NCBI GenBank assembly: GCA_933822405.4
Contig: CAKOGP040002313.1
Span: 611,364 to 675,363 of the forward strand
Source of the DNA: Cylindrotheca closterium
Lineage: Eukaryota > Bacillariophyta > Bacillariophyceae > Bacillariales > Bacillariaceae
Length of the DNA: 64,000 bases
Direction: 5' to 3'
Part shown: positions 31,881 to 42,757 of the stretch, piece after piece
Layout of the letters: the number at the start of each line of letters is the position of its first letter
Numbering within the stretch: the first letter of the stretch is position 1
Position numbers and translations under genes: made by a program
The notes under the pieces: generated by a model
Told to the model about the DNA's origin: nothing
The model's database searches: none
Seen by the model: only the letters and a program-made list of their open reading frames with translations

Positions 31881-34111
31881 ATGAGGACCCACGACGCTCC
31901 AATAGTGGCTTGCTTATCATGTATATTCCTTGCACTGGCGAATACTAGCGCCTATGTTCCGCAATATCGAAGCTCAACGACACAACTTTCGATGGCTTCG
32001 GTCAGCGATACCGACACCAAAGAGCAGTTTCCATTGACTCCACCCAGCAAATATCCCACAGCAAGAGGTGCAACCGTGGATTCTCGACAGATTGTCGCAT
32101 CAGGGGCTGGGCGTCAGCACTTGACTGCTGTTCGACTGGCACACATTTTATTCGCATCACAGGATCTTGCCGATGAGGCACTTCGCAAACTTCGCACTGC
32201 AGAAATGTCGTTTGAAGAACTAGCCGGGCAGATCAGTGCGTGTACGGAAACTCGTGACAAGGGTGGGGAAATTGGCTGGATATCAGTCGACGAAAGCAAT
32301 TCCAACAATGAGCACTTGGATCTTCTCATGCCGCCAGAAGCTCGCGAGCTTGCAATACAGATTACGACGAAGCCAGGAGATATTGTTTTGGTGCCGTCGT
32401 CAAGGGGAGTTCATCTTGTTCAAACTGTAGACGTCATGGCAGATGTTCGAAAGATGGCGTTCATCAAGGAACGGAAATCAAAGGCTGCCAGAGCTCGGGG
32501 TGGCGTTCTTTCAGGTGCCCTGGGATCAGATGGTTCCAAGCCTCTTACCTACAAACTTGAAACGATGGGCTGCCAAATGAATCTTGCTGACTCTGAGAGA
32601 ATCGAAGGACAGCTTCAAAGTCTTGGTATTCGTCGACTTGATCCTATAACCGATAAAAAGATCGACCCAGACGTTGTTGTATTAAATACTTGTTCGATTC
32701 GAGAACATGCCGAGTCCAAAGTATACTCCTATCTAGGACCTCATGCCAAGCGAAAGCGTGACGGTGAGGACGTTGCTATCATCGTTGCTGGATGTGTCGC
32801 TCAACAAGAGGGAGAAGCATTATTGAGAAGGGTACCAGAGGTGGATTTGGTCATGGGGCCGCAGGTGTGTATTTTGTTGCTATATCAGACTTTACTCTAA
32901 CTTTGCATCACTTACCAATTGGATGACTCTAACTTTGCATCACTTACCAATTCAGTATGCCAACCGAATTGCCGACCTTTTGGAAGACGTTTCGAACGGA
33001 AATCAAGTCGTAGCCACAGAGGCTACTCACATTATGGAGGACTCCTCGAAGCCAAGACGACAGTCAACAACATGTGCCTGGGTCAATGTCATTTATGGCT
33101 GTAACGAACGTTGCGCCTTTTGCATCGTCCCAACAACCAGAGGCGTGGAACAGTCGCGTCCAGCGGAAAGTATTGTTGAGGAAGTAGAAGGATTGATCGA
33201 ACAAGGATTCAAGGAAGTTACTCTCTTGGGACAAAACATCGAGTAAGTCTTTGTCCATTAGTAGGTAGTTGTTGAAAGCGAATATTCGATACTTACATGA
33301 TTCGGGATTTCTATAGTGCCTATGGACGAGACATGGTTCCAAAGCGCAAGTTTTCCGATCTTTTGCGAGCCGTTGGTAGCATTCCGGGTTTGAAGCGACT
33401 CCGTTTTGTTACCTCGCATCCAAAATACATGTCACTGGGTGTAGTCGATGCAGTTGCCGAGACTCCAGCCGCCTGCGAGAACTTTCATATTCCATTTCAG
33501 TCGGGGTCAGACACAATCCTTCAAACCATGGGGCGTGGTCACACTCGTGAAAAGTACCTGCATATTGTGAACAGAATTCGATCGGTAAGAGAGACAAAGG
33601 TTAGAAACTGCGACCCAACTACATGCTGATTTCCTCTAATATTTTTATTGCCCATTCTTTCCTACAGCGCCTACCCGAGGCATCCATTACAGCTGACGTG
33701 ATTGTTGGATTTCCCGGAGAAACAGAAGAAGACTTTCAAGATACCCTCAGTTTGATGGAAGAAGTCAAGTTTGACAGTGTCAACACGGCCGCCTACTCTC
33801 CCCGTCCCAACACTCCCGCTGCCACGTGGGAGAACCAATTGGACGATGCCACCAAACAAGACCGACTACAACGCATCAATGTTTTGGTCAAACAACACGC
33901 GGCAGAACGTCGGGCCCGCCTGTTGGGCCGAACTGTTGAAGTTTTGGTGGAAGAACGCAATGTCCGAATCCCCACCCAAGTCATGGGCCGCACTACTCAG
34001 GGGTATATTGTCTATTGTGAAGGAGATATTGATGTACTCCGTGGAGAACTCGTCAATGTGGAGATTGAACTAACGAAACAATTCCATTTGGCAGGAACGA
34101 TAGTTCCATAA
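31881..34111 (+). CDS. miaB: Parvulin-MiaB fusion: PPIase domain plus tRNA methylthiotransferase, probably plastid
   Basis: Four exons, 31881-32864, 32956-33242, 33317-33584 and 33668-34111, 660 aa. Start is the first ATG, which gives a signal peptide ending ANTSA then YVPQYR, a variant of the plastid ASAF motif with Tyr. Residues about 75-175 are parvulin-like: [28 protein letters not shown] and a late VHLVQ supply the two family His residues. From about 226 it is MiaB: three N-terminal Fe-S cysteines (TMGCQMN, NTCSIRE, AGCVAQQ), the radical-[11 protein letters not shown], and a TRAM-like tail. MiaB adds the 2-methylthio group to i6A37 of tRNAs. The fused proline isomerase is unusual. Exons 2 to 4 join cleanly in frame. 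Confidence 0.9.
32894..32952 (+). repeat. Tandem duplication inside intron 1 of parvulin-MiaB
   Basis: A 27-base block starting actctaactttgc occurs at 32894-32920 and again, identically, at 32926-32952, a 32-bp period. Each copy contains CTAAC, a likely branch-point match; only the second is followed by the acceptor TTCAG. Confidence 0.9.
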
Positions 34112-34383
34112 ATTGATTATAATAGTACGAGTATGTAAATCAACCAATGGTCAGAGATGGCAACTTCGAACGGATAATACACACTGATAGAGGCTCTTCA
34201 CTTGATGCTTTTCCCAACCTCTAGTGGCAAGCATTTATGTATATGCAAAAGCGTAACATACGTAGTACAGTAGTATATAATAGCAGGAACAACAAGAAGA
34301 ATTACATGTTATGCTATGCCATCCTCTGGAGTTTTTACAGTTGTTGGTTTGCCTTTTGTAGCGAAGGACTTTGTTTGTTGTTC

Positions 34384-35180
34384 TCACGCCTGCTGTTGCT
34401 GCTGTTGTTGCTGCTGTTGCTCCCAATTAGCATTACCAAAGGAGGACAGTTGGCAAAGAGCGGCCGCCGCAATCACAGCGCCCCGTCCCTCGGAAGGGTT
34501 TTCAGGATTGGGTGGTAATTGTTGAGTTGGATAGTTAGGATCGATGCGTTCTTCTTTATTGGTTTGACGCTTGCGTTTCGCTGCTGATAAGCTCTTTGGA
34601 TCCGAGGGTAGTGCCAAGGAATCTCGCTGCTTCGCCGCTTGCACAATCAGGCTATCCACTATGCCGTAATTTTCCTCCAATCGACGAAATACATTCTCTC
34701 CAGCTTCCAATCGTTTCAGTACCTTTTGGGCGTGGCTTTTGATTTGAACTAGTGATCTATCGCAGTCATTATAGAAGTGATGGGAAGAAATGTGTGAGCA
34801 AAGGTGTGCGATGGCAAAGATACTTTCGTAGAGTTCGCGTTCGCGAATGATACTCAATCCACGAGTCATCTTTTGATGGTTCGTGCATGGAGAAAGACTT
34901 ACCGATGAGGCAGGTATATGCTCATCTTTTTCCATCGTCCCTTTCCGAATCTCTTGAGGCCATAGAGAAAAAGTATTTTTTCATCAGGAGTCCATCGCCC
35001 AGTCCGTTGCACGGGACCTATCGAGGATGATTTTGGTGATCGCGGTTTTGTGGAAACAGAATCATTTCCATCTTCAATTTGTGGAGCCAATGGAGGGGAC
35101 ATAATCTCTTGCGGTATCACTTCCTTCTTAATATGTTCTAGTTTGTCTTCCATTGGGGTTTCGGGGTTTGGTATGTGCAT
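34384..35180 (-). CDS. Single-MYB (SHAQKYF-type) transcription factor
   Basis: Two exons on the minus strand, 35180-34903 and 34756-34384 (intron 34757-34902, GTAAGT...TAG), 216 aa. The splice restores one MYB/SANT repeat: GRWTPDEKILFLYGLKRFGKGRWKKMSIYLPHR joined to SLVQIKSHAQKVLKRL. It matches the SHAQKYF class, abundant in plants and diatoms, with VLK in place of YFL-type residues. Regularly spaced Trp (RWT, RWK) and Leu support DNA binding. The C-terminus has a basic KRKRQTNKEE and ends in a run of ten Gln plus Ala. Likely nuclear regulator; target genes unknown. A TGACGT/ACGTCA pair lies about 225 bp upstream. Confidence 0.87.
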
Positions 35181-35865
35181 GGTTTGATGGGTTGTGGGCT
35201 TGCGAATTGCTCCCGTAGTGTTTTTTGCTGAGTTGGTATCTTCTTATCTTCTCGGCCATCCAAATTCGTATCTTCTCGCATGATCTGCGCACGATATTCC
35301 ATTCGATTCCATTCGGATTACGCACTTTTGCCGGTAGGCTCTCTACGAGCAGCTACAGCAGTTCGACCAAACCAAAAATTTCAAACACAAATGTCCACGC
35401 TGACGTCGACACGTCAGCGATGACGGCACAACACTTCCGCCGATTTTACGAACGACGCACGAGCTAGAAGTCTGATGACATGTCACATGTCGCACTGATG
35501 ACTGGTTTGTCCAGAAAAAGACCCAATTTCTGTACATCAAATAGACTACCAGGAATTGTGTAGATCGATTGACCAATCAGAATGCAGTGCGACAAAGTGA
35601 ATTTGGGATCAGTTCATGATCATTGACTGTTGTCAAAAGCCACACCATTGTTGCCAACCAATTGTAGACAGACATCAACGGTCACATTCATTGAATTGCA
35701 GATTAGTCATTCAAGCGAATCTTTGGCAGTTTGAGATATACAAGACAGGTCAAATATATTAACTTTCAAATCGTTTTCATTGCAAAACGCAATTTCACCG
35801 AACGGCTGAATTCAAATTGTATTTTTGTGAACTCTTCAATATCGTGCTGAAGGATAAAGAGAACC
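35181..35865. other. Divergent intergenic region (685 bp)
   Basis: Lies between the MYB gene (-) and the unknown nuclear-type gene (+). It holds the TGACGT-ACGTCA inverted pair (35401-35416) and a GACATGTCACATGTC near-palindrome at about 35477-35491. No gene was seen. Confidence 0.5.
35401..35416. promoter_or_regulatory. Inverted pair of CRE-like sites (TGACGT ... ACGTCA)
   Basis: TGACGT and its reverse complement ACGTCA, separated by four bases. The same hexamers are the CO2/cAMP-responsive elements described in Phaeodactylum carbonic anhydrase promoters and are bZIP-binding cores. Function here is only suggested by sequence and position between divergent genes. Confidence 0.35.
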
Positions 35866-38534
35866 ATGTCGGCAGATGGAACTAATGTCGATGCTTCTAT
35901 GAATAAAGAAGCGTCCAAGGAAAGCACCAGCGAATCACCTGGGGATCAAAATGACGGCGTCCCTGGTGCCAGTAGCGTTGTAGCAGAGAGTGCTGCTGAT
36001 ACTGATACTGCTGATGCCCAACTTGACGAAAATGTCAAGTCCATGGATGATAATAATAACAAGGCATCTAAAGGCGATGATACAGCTTCTGAAGCTCCAA
36101 GTGAATCCAAGGACGCAGATGCGTCTTCTACCAAAAAGGAAGCGGAACTCTCCACCTACAGCACCCGTGGTCGCAGCAGCAATGATCCAGACTTCGACAG
36201 TCGAGTCGCTCGTGAAGCACTTGAGGAAATTGGTCGCAAAGAATCCAGTTCGACAACTTCTCTAGGAGCCTCCTTTCTGGAATCTCTCAGTGAGGAGGAG
36301 CGTCGATCCCGTACCCGGTATCTTCCGGAAGTGGACGGAATGCATTCCTTGCGCAAATTGGAAATCAAGGAAGATTTGCATTTGGCGCGAGCTCTTCTTG
36401 CTTCTGCAAGTTCTATAACGGGAAAAAAGAAAAAGAGGGGCAGCCGCAACGATGAAGGCGCCATGGATGTGGATGGAGGTGGTGTCCTTTCTCCCGATGA
36501 AGATATTTCAGAAACCCCTCGATCTGGGCACATTGTAGAAATGAGATCCCGAGATTTGATCATTCCGTGTCAAGCCTTTGTGGCACCACCTGGTGTCATG
36601 GTCGATGAAGAGGGTGGAACCAGTCCTGTTCCACCTAAGAATGGCGTTCAATCTCCTTTGGAGGTCGACAGCGTCACTGCCTTCAACCCTCCAAGACCTC
36701 CTGAATCCATTGGTGCCAAGAAGAAGCACCGTATGTTGCGATGGGAACGTCGGCCTGAAGATGTCGAAAGTGACCTCAACAACTATCGCAAGACGGTCCA
36801 AAGAACTCGCCAAGAGTTGCAAAATGCCGAAACTGAATACGGGCGCCTTCAGACTGTAGATGCACATTTGCGTTGGCACTTTTTGAATCACCTGAATTTG
36901 TTGAATGATGAATATGTGCGATTGAATGGTGAAATGGGATTGGTCCAACAAGAGTGTATCAAGGCTGCCGATCTAGTTGCCTCTCGGACCCGCAGTCGGG
37001 GTGCCGGCAAGGGTAGCTACGTCATGAGAGATGTTTTGAATGTTTTGAAACAACGTCAAACTGAGAATCCGGATGAAATGCAAACGGACATTAACGAAGC
37101 AGCTGTACAGTCATTACTTCCAGCCATTGTTCCTGGCATTGGTGGGGTTCCCTTTGCGACTCTCAAAGATTTCAAAAACGATACCACCATTGAAATGAAC
37201 AAACCTGCAAATGCATGGATTGTAGCTGGTGACAAGGTTGAGACTCCCTATGGAAAGGGAGAGGTCGTCGCTGTTCGTGCTGCTTCTGTGGATCGTACGA
37301 GCGGAAAGGCTTCTTCTAAGAATTCGGCAGGAGGCGAGGATCCAAGCAATGCTGATTCCTCAAAGCCGGGTGAAAAGTTGGAAGAGTACAAGCCGGCAGC
37401 GATCTTGCCACCTGTTATATCCGTTCGATTGCCCTTTGGAACTGGTCACTTCACCATGTCACAAATCAAAGTCCTAGAGTCTCCAGCTTCCTTTACGGAT
37501 AAGCAGTTGGCCAAGCGATGGGAAAGCATGGTCGAGACGGCTATGGATGTCGGTGGGGCCCTCGATGTGGGAGCCATGTCATCGCTGGATGTTGTACCAG
37601 CCGAAGAAGAGATTGATGAAGACGCGGTCATGGACGTGGATAGACCTGCGGCTTCGAACGATGAAGAGAATAACGACGCCTTGGACGACGAGGATGCACG
37701 ATTCCTACCATTTGGATCTGGTCTCATGCCAACAGCCTATGGGCGGGGTGTTTTCCTTGCTACCATGCCTTTGGAAGAGCTTGAGAAGGAAATTCACCAC
37801 GCACTTCATGATGGAGAAGGAGTTCTTGGAAGAGTGAGTACCAGAAACGATGATGCTTCGTTGTTGCATGTTTTTATGACGTCTGACTTTTTGCTTTCCA
37901 CTTTAGCCAACGAACCCTGGAGTACCAGATGACATCAAGGAGTGGGAGAAACAACAACAAGAGTTCCTTACTCTGAAGGCAGAATCTTTACACCTTCGGA
38001 ATAATTTGTTTCGGCAACGACGAATTCGATTGTTGAACACGCGAACTAGGGATTCGGCTGTCGACCGCTACGAAAGGGCCGAGTCCCTAGTAGCGGAAAT
38101 GAGAGTCGACTTGAAGAGTCTCATTGGTCGCCTCGACACAGACCTTAAGGAATTGGGTAAGTGACAGCATGGTAGAGTGATTGTAGTTTTGAATGTTGTC
38201 TCCCCTCACACAATGCTTGTACCTCAGGAATCAATGAAGATATGGCAGAGAAAATTCTTGCTGACTTTTACCGTGGAGAAGACGAAGAGGAAGGGGAAGC
38301 TTCGCCATTGAAGGTAAGATTGCAGGACGACTTCCATGTTGGTCAACAAAAACTCAATTCTTATGTTTTGCCGTGATAACGCAGCGTCAACGCCGATCGA
38401 CAAGAACCGACGAGGAAATTGATGGTGATGTGATTGCGTACCGAGAAGGAGCAAGCGATCGAGAATCGTTTGAAGATCTTTCTGGCGACGAAATGGAAGC
38501 TCATCGTGCCAAGAAGATTCGTCCTAGTCAGTAG
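35866..38534 (+). CDS. Unknown protein, disordered N-terminus, repeated TPYGKG-type motif, coiled coil
   Basis: Four exons, 35866-37833, 37907-38156, 38228-38313 and 38385-38534 (introns 71-73 nt, all GT-AG and in phase), 817 aa. I do not recognise the family. The first 100 residues are Ser/Asp/Glu-rich. A conserved-looking block follows (RTRYLPEVDGMHSLRKLEIK; MRSRDLIIPCQAFVAPPG), with a KKKKRGSR basic patch. Residues about 290-340 are coiled coil (DLNNYRKTVQRTRQELQ...). Two related segments, GDKVETPYGKGEVVAVR and GLMPTAYGRGVFLA, suggest a duplicated small beta-domain; RLPFGTGHFT follows the first. The C-terminus is coiled and charged, with KIRPSQ at the end. Likely nuclear by composition; function unknown. 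Confidence 0.75.
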
Positions 38535-38664
38535 TCTGTAGGGGTACTCGTAACACTATTATTTCTCCACCTAATTCGAAAAGTAGAATATGCGAGCTAT
38601 GACGAGAAAATTTGTGACGTTTTTAGTAGTTTATTTCCCTTGCCTACAGCAGCTTGCCTCAACC

Positions 38665-40804
38665 TCAGTCAAAATCAACCATATCAAGTTCTGGCTCTTT
38701 ATCACTAGAAGTCACTTGCTCAACGTTCTCGGAGTCTCGCTCCTTCCAGTTTCTCATTCGAAGCAACTGCTGACCTCCCATTTGGACAACAAGAACGGCA
38801 CAAGAACAGCCGAATAGAATAAGTACGAGAGCAACCCAAATGTTGAATCGAAAGCTCTCGTCACTCTCAAACGACAGGGTAGTTGGAATCCACGTCACGG
38901 CTGGGACAAACACGTTGGCCATAATGTGAAAGCAATCATCATTCACGCTTTTGTACTTTCGGTCAGCTCGGTTCAAACAGGGCCCTCCAACTCCGTCGTA
39001 GATTCGAATGACAATCCTGTCCTCTTGGCCCCAACGAAAGCCCTGGTATTGGATACTGGATAGGATGAGAGATGCGTCATCGGGCTCGGCGACAAAAGTC
39101 ATGTTTTGACTTTCAGAAGGAGTACCATGCGAATGCCAGGATATTTCTGACGAAGTAGATGTGAACTCAAAGTTGGCAAGCTCGACATGGTCTTGAATTG
39201 TAATGGTTCCATTGTAGGCCCAGATATCCACTCGGACAAGATCTACGTTGAGATCAGGATCTTGCAAGTGAACTTCGTCAATTGAAGCAATTGGACCGAT
39301 CTTGTTAAAATCTGGAACTTCTGCTAATTTCGCAGCCTTTGGAAGGACAAGTGTAGCGGGTTGATTCACATGCTGAATAGTGATTTCTTTCTTGACTTTG
39401 TCGGACCAGCCAACGAGACTGCCATTATCGCGGTCGAGAGCTACCAGTCGAAACACGAAAACATCTGAGCTCAAGCCAAGATCTCTGCCGCTGTACGATA
39501 CGTTAGGGCTTGTGAAATACTCGTCCGAGTTTGCTCGATACATCAAATCAGTCTTCTTTGATGCTTTGGGCAACCGAATGCGTGTTCCAATCTCTGTAAT
39601 TGGTCCATCGTCGTCAAGTATAGTTCCATCCGGTGGCAACGAGAGGATCTCGATTGCGACCACGTAGTCGGATGTGGATTTGGCTTTTCCACCAATCTCA
39701 AATGGCGACGCAGTTCCTTGGATAACAGTAGCTGCCTTTTCTACTATCACCAGACGAGCAGGTTCGTGCTCGAGAAGTGTTTCTTGTTTGCCAATCAATT
39801 CTTGCTGGTATCCCCACTGTATCTGCTTGGCTTCAATCAGTTGGCCGTAGAGTGAAACTTGGTGAAGGGTGATACGAGTCGAAGTATCTGTTTGATCTGA
39901 GAATAATTTCAATTTGTCATCAGTATCCCAGGTTTTCATGTTGGTGATAAGGTCATGGTTGGTAGTAATTGACAATGCCAATTCTCCATTGATGTAGACA
40001 TTGGCTTCCCTGTAAATAATAGATCCCCACAAGAAAGAACTGTAAGCACAAAAAGCGGAATTGGATTACTCATGATATTCATGACACAATGATTTACCTG
40101 TTGTTCATTGTTAAGGCAATCTGGACTGGTTCGTCATTCTCCAAAGGCCGCTTGTCCACAAGAAGCACCCGACAAGACTGCTCCGAATCATTGTCCACGT
40201 ATCGAACCTCTACGAGATTGGATCGCAGTCCCACATAAAGCGTAGTATCATGACACTCATTGCTATCAAAGTTGCCATCCTCGTCGTAACTGCTTTGATC
40301 GGCTACCGAATGATCCCCTCCAATGGCCAAGATAGGGACCGCAACTGAAAGATTGTCACGCACAGTGGGAGTCATCCAGACTTCCAACGAAAAGCCAGTA
40401 GCGTTGGTAGCTAGAAACCATTGTCGTAGAGTAGCAATGCTATTCTCCGATTCCAACAAATGTTGAGAAGAGACACCATTGTGATCGTAGTGGCAATGGG
40501 TCGACAAGTCCAGTCCAATCCAGTCCTCTCCAACTATGGATTGAGACGACGCCTCATCGTGGATTCGAGGCAATCCGACCACATCACACGAGAAACGATA
40601 ATCAAAGACAGGATAGACTTGATTCTCGCCTTGATTGGCGTCTTGAGATGGCTTCTCTTCGTAATGAAGACCGTCTGGCGGAGCGACGATTTCTGGCAAA
40701 GCCTTGGAAGGTTGTTGATCAAAATCCCAGCGATTCTGCGCATTGGCCCCAACGGCAAACCACAGAGACAATGGAAGAGCAGCAAATAGAGAGTGAATCT
40801 TCAT
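38665..40804 (-). CDS. Type I membrane protein with LamG-like lectin domain and cadherin-like ectodomain
   Basis: Two exons on the minus strand, 40804-40098 and 40009-38665, 683 aa. A second in-frame acceptor 30 nt earlier (exon from 40039) would add ten residues. Signal peptide MKIHSLFAALPLSLWFAVGANA. Residues about 80-290 look like a LamG/concanavalin A-type jelly roll (SLEVWMTPTVRDN, TTLYVGLRSNLVEVRYV, VYINGELALS). The ectodomain continues with beta-rich repeats (GTIT/ISWHS segments) of cadherin-like character. One TM helix follows (NIWVALVLILFGCSCAVLVVQ), then a short charged tail ending MVDFD. Probable cell-surface adhesion or carbohydrate-binding protein; ligand unknown. It is convergent with the preceding gene, 130 bp apart. 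Confidence 0.72.
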
Positions 40805-41267
40805 ATCAAAATGTAAACAAGATCAACAGGAAACTTCAAAAGCTGTGGTCAATATTGTGAGCAATCACCAAATGGATCTACTATCAGAAACAAGAACCAT
40901 CTCGCGAAACCACAACCACGAAGATGCAAGAAACCGCCATTTTCCTGCTGTAGCTGCATGGAACAATCGTGATTTACGTTTGTCGGTTTCTCAGAGCGTA
41001 GGCTCCAGCTATCGACCCTACTGAAATAAAAACCGACAATCATAACACACTTTGAAAGAAACCGACAACTGAATGAATCAATCGAAGTGGGAAGAAACAG
41101 AAGTGGGAAGAAATTTGACTGTGTCTGTTTGTTGTCCGGTTGATGTCCCCCATTTTGGACTGGTCAACCCAAAATTATCGAAACACCAACAAGACATGCA
41201 TTACTGACTGCCGCTTGTATTGATTGTAACCACAACAGAGTCATAAAACCAGTCATACTTGTACACC
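40805..41267. other. Divergent intergenic region (463 bp)
   Basis: Upstream of the LamG-like gene (-) and cyclin H (+). Nothing beyond ordinary AT-rich promoter-type sequence was seen. Confidence 0.4.
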
Positions 41268-42383
41268 ATGTGTGAGCCGAAAGAATCCAGTCAACTAAAA
41301 TCCTGGATCTTTACTCCAGAAAATTTGGAATTGTGTAGAGCCCGCGCCAACAGAGTCGCTCGCAAACTTTTGAGTGATCCTGCTGCCAACAACACTCCAC
41401 CTCCAGTCCAATGCTTCGCCCGCGATTTTGATGCATCTAAATACCCCGAAGACCAAGAAGAAGGGCCTCTGGAGCTGAAGGGTAGCCCCTTTTTGAATCC
41501 AGAGGAAGAAGCTCTGATAGTGAACTTTTATGTCTCTAAACTCCCAACACTAATGGGTCCTCAGGCCCAAGTCTCGCGGTTACGAAGGGAATCTAAAATT
41601 CCCGCCACCGCAGCCATGTTGCTAAGGAGATTTTTCTTGTCCAATTCTGTCATGATGTTTGATCCCAAGGCCATTATGGTAGCTTCGGCCTTTTTGGCTT
41701 CCAAAGTAGAAGATGCCATGACCGACATTCGGTACCTTGAAGAAGGAACCCAACGCATGAATGCGCCCGTAACTCAAGCAGAGATTCTACCTGCGGAAAT
41801 TGACCTACTGTCGGGTATCAATTTTGAATTACTTTGCTTTCACCCCTACAAGGCTGTCTTGGCCATTACTGAGGACTTGCGAACCTACCTCAAATCCGAA
41901 CAGGGAAAGTCGTTGGTGCATTTTTCTGATGGCAATCAACGGCCGATCACTGGTCACGACTTGAAACCAATGCACGATGCCGCCCAGTTGATTGTCAATG
42001 ACGTAATCGTCAGCGATATTCCCATGTTGTACACTCCAGCTCAGATTGGGCTGGCTTCCATGGTGGTAGCGAATGAAGAACAACAATCCAAACCGGACAT
42101 TCCACAAATTGATCTCAAGGGATATTTGGCACAGCGCTTTGAAGAGGCAGATCAAAAGAGCATGACCCAGCTGCTAGACAACATTTGCGTCATGTTGCGT
42201 GGATTGAAGGACGGAAAGTATGGGTGCGGCAATCACAAAGTGGACATGCAAGTGTTGAAAGGAATTCACAAAAAGTTGAAAAAGTGTCGACTGTGGGGTG
42301 CTAAGGAAAAGAAGAAGAAGCGCAAAAAGGATGCTGCCGCAGAGGGATCGGAGTCAGACAAGAAAAGGACAAAGACGTCTTAG
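41268..42383 (+). CDS. CCNH: Cyclin H (CDK7/TFIIH-associated cyclin)
   Basis: Single exon, 371 aa from the ATG at 41268; the frame upstream begins with TTG. Cyclin H with CDK7 and MAT1 forms the CDK-activating kinase and part of TFIIH. The N-terminus SWIFTPENLELCRARANR matches the cyclin H helix HN. The first cyclin box contains EEALIVNFYVSKL, PATAAMLLRRFFLSNSVMM and PKAIMVASAFLASKVED. A second fold includes EIDLLSGINFELLCFHPYKAV and DIPMLYTPAQIGLAS. The C-terminus is Lys-rich (KEKKKKRKKD...KKRTKTS), likely a nuclear signal. Length fits the family. Confidence 0.9.
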   Translation: MCEPKESSQLKSWIFTPENLELCRARANRVARKLLSDPAANNTPPPVQCFARDFDASKYPEDQEEGPLELKGSPFLNPEEEALIVNFYVSKLPTLMGPQAQVSRLRRESKIPATAAMLLRRFFLSNSVMMFDPKAIMVASAFLASKVEDAMTDIRYLEEGTQRMNAPVTQAEILPAEIDLLSGINFELLCFHPYKAVLAITEDLRTYLKSEQGKSLVHFSDGNQRPITGHDLKPMHDAAQLIVNDVIVSDIPMLYTPAQIGLASMVVANEEQQSKPDIPQIDLKGYLAQRFEEADQKSMTQLLDNICVMLRGLKDGKYGCGNHKVDMQVLKGIHKKLKKCRLWGAKEKKKKRKKDAAAEGSESDKKRTKTS

Positions 42384-42757
42384 GTGGTTGGCAGGAGCTT
42401 TTGTAAAGGGATAGCTAGTATAACTTGTAATTCAATAGAGAAGAGTGTGTAATAGACTTCGATGATGACGATGGTGATCAATTCATGTAGAGTCTGGGCT
42501 TTGTTTGGTTAGATGTACTTATCCTGGCACTAAGGACGCTGTTATGAGTAGGTTCATGGATTCATTCATTCAACGAAGACAACTTTCTCGATCGAAATAT
42601 TTGAAGCTGTTGAAGTACCTTATGAAAGGCCTAAATGAGCACCACAGGTTGAAATCAAGATCTCAATCTTCAACCCCGAAGACCGAAGGACACACATCAA
42701 ACAAAAGAACCCCGATCCCCGATGTCCACTACCTGCACATCTTGAGATAGTTCCACA
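42384..42757. other. Intergenic region (374 bp)
   Basis: Lies between cyclin H and the coiled-coil gene. An 81-codon frame (42505-42750) starts at TTG, has no domain and overlaps the promoter; it is not called. Confidence 0.4.

Noticed and set aside
42505..42750. 81-codon frame between cyclin H and the coiled-coil gene
   Set aside because: It starts at TTG, has no domain, and sits in the upstream region of the next gene.
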